A DNA stretch of 16,383 bases from GCA-2731375 sp964462145 (lineage in GTDB: Bacteria; Pseudomonadota; Alphaproteobacteria; GCA-2731375), in NCBI GenBank assembly GCA_964462145.1, contig CAYWYB010000091.1:1-16383 (forward strand), written 5' to 3'. How positions within the stretch are numbered: position 1 is the first letter of the stretch; the number at the start of each line of letters is the position of its first letter. The notes under the pieces are model-generated. The model was not told the origin of the DNA. It saw nothing but the letters and a program-made list of their open reading frames with translations, and searched no databases. Shown here piece after piece: positions 14,441 through 16,383 of this stretch. A program made the position numbers and the translations under genes.

Positions 14441-15649
14441 CTACCCCTTCTGCCGATGCAGCAACCTTAGCCGCAGGGCGTTGAGCTTGATGAAGCCTTC
14501 CGCGTCGCGCTGGTCGTAGACGGTGTCTTCCTCGAAGGTTACGTGTTCCAGGCTGTACAGGCTCATGGGGGATTTGCGGCCAACCACCGTGGCGCTGCCC
14601 TTGAACAGTTTGACCCGCACCGTGCCCTCGACGCATTCCTGGCTTTTGTCGATCAGGGCTTGCAGCATGTAGCGCTCCGGCGAGAACCAGAAGCCGTTGT
14701 AGATCAACTCCGCATAGCGGGGCATGATCTCGTCCTTCAGATGCATCGCACCCCTATCCAACGTGATGCTCTCGATGCCTCGGTGCGCCGCCAACAGCAC
14801 CGTGCCGCCCGGGGTTTCATAAATACCCCGGCTTTTCATGCCGACGAAGCGGCCCTCGACCAGGTCCAGGCGGCCAACGCCATTGGCGCCGCCCAGTTGA
14901 TTTAGCCGCGTCAACAATTCCGCCGGCGTCATCGCGACGCCGTCGATGGCGACGGCATCGCCGTTTTTGAATTCGATTTCCACATAGGTGGGCGTGTCCG
15001 GTGCTGCCTCCGGCGAGACACTGCGGGAATAGACGAACTCGCCCGGCTCGTGCCAGGGATCTTCCAGGGCCTTACCCTCGGCGGAAATATGCAACAGGTT
15101 GGCATCGACCGAGAACGGCGCCTCGCCGCGCTTGTCCTTGGGAATGGGGATCTGGTGTTTTTCCGCGAACTCGATCAGCGCCGTGCGCGATTGCAGGTCC
15201 CACTCCCGCCAGGGCGCGATCACCTTGATATCCGGGTTCAGGGCGTAATAACCCAGCTCGAACCTAACCTGATCATTGCCCTTGCCCGTGGCGCCGTGGG
15301 ACACCGCGTCCGCGCCGGTTTCCGCCGCGATTTCGATCTGGCGCTTGGAAATCAAGGGCCGGGCAATGGAGGTGCCCAGCAGGTACAGGCCCTCGTACAA
15401 GGCATTGGCGCGGAACATGGGGAAGACGAAATCGCGGGTGAATTCTTCCCGCAGATCCTCGATATAAATCTCCTTGATGCCCAGCATCTCGGCCTTGGCG
15501 CGGGCCGGCTCCACTTCCTCGCCCTGGCCCAGGTCGGCGGTGAAGGTCACCACCTCGCACTGATAGGCTTCCTGCAGCCATTTCAGAATGACCGAGGTGT
15601 CCAGTCCGCCGGAATAGGCCAATACGACCTTGTTTACATCGCCTGCCAT
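14441..15649 (-). CDS. argG: Argininosuccinate synthase (402 aa)
   Basis: Cytoplasmic enzyme of arginine biosynthesis that joins citrulline and aspartate at the cost of ATP to AMP and pyrophosphate. The N-terminal ATP pyrophosphatase loop VVLAYSGGLDTSVILKWLQ (8-26) is intact, as are GATGKGNDQVRFE (119-131) and KRGEAPFSVDANLLHIS. Length is that of the usual alphaproteobacterial ArgG (about 400-405 aa). The ATG at 15649 is preceded by TAAGG about 10 bp upstream. The open frame extends to 15721, but those 24 extra codons cover the predicted promoter and have no family resemblance. argH is not adjacent. Transcription probably begins from the promoter just upstream. Confidence 0.97.
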   Translation of the reverse strand: MAGDVNKVVLAYSGGLDTSVILKWLQEAYQCEVVTFTADLGQGEEVEPARAKAEMLGIKEIYIEDLREEFTRDFVFPMFRANALYEGLYLLGTSIARPLISKRQIEIAAETGADAVSHGATGKGNDQVRFELGYYALNPDIKVIAPWREWDLQSRTALIEFAEKHQIPIPKDKRGEAPFSVDANLLHISAEGKALEDPWHEPGEFVYSRSVSPEAAPDTPTYVEIEFKNGDAVAIDGVAMTPAELLTRLNQLGGANGVGRLDLVEGRFVGMKSRGIYETPGGTVLLAAHRGIESITLDRGAMHLKDEIMPRYAELIYNGFWFSPERYMLQALIDKSQECVEGTVRVKLFKGSATVVGRKSPMSLYSLEHVTFEEDTVYDQRDAEGFIKLNALRLRLLHRQKG

Positions 15650-15693
15650 GGTGCTGCGCCTTAGGTTTGGAAAAGGGAGTAATTTCGGCGCGG

Positions 15694-15721
15694 AGTATAG
15701 GCATTTGCGAGCCGCCAGCAA
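15694..15721 (-). promoter_or_regulatory. argG: Candidate argG promoter
   Basis: On the minus strand TTGCTG (15721-15716), a 16-bp spacer and TATACT (15699-15694) form a good sigma70-like promoter, giving a leader of about 38 nt before the argG ATG at 15649. No clear ArgR box was recognised. Confidence 0.55.
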
Positions 15722-15762
15722 CGACGAAATCGGCGGCGCCTATTGAGGCGAATTGTCACGTG

Positions 15763-15787
15763 CAAAAAGCCCCTAGCGGCTCGCTAG
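15763..15787 (-). terminator. Candidate intrinsic terminator of the zinc-ribbon gene
   Basis: A perfect inverted repeat CTAGCG-GCT-CGCTAG spans 15773-15787, including the zinc-ribbon stop codon (15784-15786). On the minus strand it is followed by GGGGC and a run of five T (15768-15764). A competing 4-bp stem AGCC/GGCT (15781-15778 with 15771-15768) abuts the T-run directly. This would separate the zinc-ribbon gene from argG. Confidence 0.45.
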
Positions 15788-16038
15788 TCCTCGTGCCAAC
15801 GGTGGCCGGCGACCACGCCCAGGCCGGCGTAATGGGGCCGGGTTTCGATCGCCCGGCCGCCGCAGCGGCCGCAGCTCAAGCGCCGGGCCACAGCCGCCAC
15901 CGCCGTTCGGCCGTCCATCCGGGCCAGCAAATCCGCCACCGCCAGCACCCGGTGATGGCCGCAGTCCAGGCACCAGGCCGCCACGGGCACATCCTGGCCC
16001 GCCAAATCCCGCAGTCGTGGCCCGGCTTCATTAACCAT
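15784..16038 (-). CDS. Small zinc-ribbon protein, function unknown (84 aa)
   Basis: A short protein with two Cys pairs, CLDC at 23-26 and CGRC at 56-59, separated by a helix (VLAVADLLARMDG). This spacing forms a four-Cys zinc ribbon. Proteins of this shape (an N-terminal CxxCxH strand, then LxxLxxRxG, then RCSRCGGR) are common and uncharacterised in alphaproteobacteria. The codon use and the intact knuckles favour a real gene. The only in-frame ATG is at 16038, with no clear ribosome site; the next upstream codon block hits a stop. It is divergent from hsp20 across 247 bp. Its role is unknown; nucleic-acid or protein binding is possible. Confidence 0.75.
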   Translation of the reverse strand: MVNEAGPRLRDLAGQDVPVAAWCLDCGHHRVLAVADLLARMDGRTAVAAVARRLSCGRCGGRAIETRPHYAGLGVVAGHRWHED

Positions 16039-16083
16039 TCGCGCATTTAATCACATAAATAAGAACAAATAATGAAAATAACA

Positions 16084-16097
16084 GGAACATTTGTTCC
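16084..16097. promoter_or_regulatory. Palindrome in the zinc-ribbon / hsp20 divergent region
   Basis: GGAACA-TT-TGTTCC is a 6-bp perfect inverted repeat with a 2-bp centre, located 46 bp upstream of the zinc-ribbon start in an AT-rich patch (16049-16095). It contains GAAC-N4-GTTC, the pattern of a Gram-positive LexA box, whereas alphaproteobacterial LexA uses direct repeats. It is likely an operator for some dimeric regulator; which one is not known. Confidence 0.35.
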
Positions 16098-16200
16098 CGC
16101 CAATGCGCCACCGCTTGCGCCGACGGCCGGCCATCCCTACATATGGTATGCACGGTGCCGTTCCGGGCCGTGTGCGGACGCCTGCTGGGATCAACCTCCC

Positions 16201-16227
16201 CTTGGGTCCGTTATGCTTAAGAATACT
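16201..16227 (+). promoter_or_regulatory. Weak candidate hsp20 promoter
   Basis: CTTGGG (16201-16206), 15 bp and AATACT (16222-16227) is the best promoter-like pair upstream of hsp20. The CTTG start recalls heat-shock sigma-32 -35 elements, but no CCCAT-type -10 is present. Downstream, TAGGACC is repeated at 16232-16238 and 16244-16250 in what would be the leader. Confidence 0.25.
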
Positions 16228-16285
16228 GGTGTAGGACCTATTTTAGGACCGCCATGCCCGCTCATATCTAGGAGGAGGTGGCGCC

Positions 16286-16383
16286 ATGAACAGATTATCC
16301 GCCTTTAACAGTCCGCTGTTGTTGGGTTTTGATCATTTCGAACAATTGCTGGACCGGGTGGCGAAATCCGCCAACGACGGCTA
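16286..16383 (+). CDS. Hsp20-family small heat-shock protein, 5' end only (32 codons seen)
   Basis: The visible N-terminus begins MNRLSAFNSPLLLGFDHFEQ and continues with LLDRVAKSANDG before the window ends inside a codon. This matches the N-terminal arm of alphaproteobacterial Hsp20/IbpA-type chaperones, which begin with a phrase like FNSPxLLGFDxFExLLDRxxKxxNDGYPPYN. The alpha-crystallin domain itself lies outside the window. These proteins form oligomers that hold unfolded proteins soluble during heat stress. The start is well supported by the strong ribosome site GGAGGAGG (16271-16278), 7 bp before the ATG. The 5' leader could fold, and heat control by sigma-32 or an RNA thermometer is known for the family. 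Confidence 0.85.
   Translation, partial: MNRLSAFNSPLLLGFDHFEQLLDRVAKSANDG

Noticed and set aside
15050..15664. 204-codon plus-strand frame opposite argG
   Set aside because: It is the mirror of a highly conserved argG and has no independent support.
15650..15721. 24-codon N-terminal extension of argG
   Set aside because: It covers the best promoter boxes and lacks family similarity; the ATG at 15649 fits ArgG and has a ribosome site.
16072..16308. 78-codon plus-strand frame upstream of hsp20
   Set aside because: It has no ribosome site, odd composition, and runs over the strong hsp20 ribosome site and start in another frame.
1..16383. CRISPR arrays, tRNA or rRNA genes, insertion sequences, prophage or toxin-antitoxin genes
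   Set aside because: No regularly spaced repeats, tRNA-like cloverleaf motifs, transposase motifs or phage proteins were found on either strand.

Overview
The window looks like an ordinary chromosomal segment of a high-GC alphaproteobacterium, possibly of the Rhodospirillales type. The assignment rests on a gene for the alphaproteobacterial F1-ATPase zeta (inhibitor) subunit, an Hsp20 with the N-terminus typical of that class, a small CxxC/CxxC zinc-ribbon protein, and the mix of catabolic enzymes. I see no rRNA, tRNA, CRISPR array, insertion sequence, phage gene or att site. Genes are densely packed on both strands; the longest gene-free stretch is about 247 bp (16039-16285).

Left part (1-5524, all +): a type I Baeyer-Villiger monooxygenase behind a palindrome-bearing promoter, a kappa-GST/2-hydroxychromene-2-carboxylate isomerase-like protein, folD, a VOC (glyoxalase-like) protein, and 2 bp later an unusual fusion protein. 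In that fusion two halves of a catalytically dead alpha/beta-hydrolase stand in reversed order ahead of a SAM methyltransferase domain. This is the most unusual protein in the window.

Middle (5521-10582): a minus-strand pair, HxlR-type regulator then a MESH1/SpoT-like HD hydrolase, diverges from an AhpD/carboxymuconolactone-decarboxylase-like protein across a 114-bp region with a good candidate operator. Then come a MaoC-type hydratase (-), a metal-site-divergent M19 dipeptidase homologue (+) and a luciferase-like monooxygenase (-).

Right part (10676-16383): an M20 amidohydrolase, the ATPase zeta subunit with an unexpected basic C-terminal tail, an acyl-CoA dehydrogenase and a second methyltransferase (all +). 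These are followed by argG and the zinc-ribbon gene (-), and the start of an hsp20 gene cut by the window edge.

How they may fit together: the BVMO, isomerase, MaoC hydratase, LLM monooxygenase, M20 hydrolase and acyl-CoA dehydrogenase would suit peripheral breakdown of cyclic ketones or other small organic compounds. The genes are however split over many transcription units and interleaved with housekeeping genes (folD, argG, zeta), so a single pathway is not shown. Three convergent gene pairs end within -3 to +5 bp of each other.
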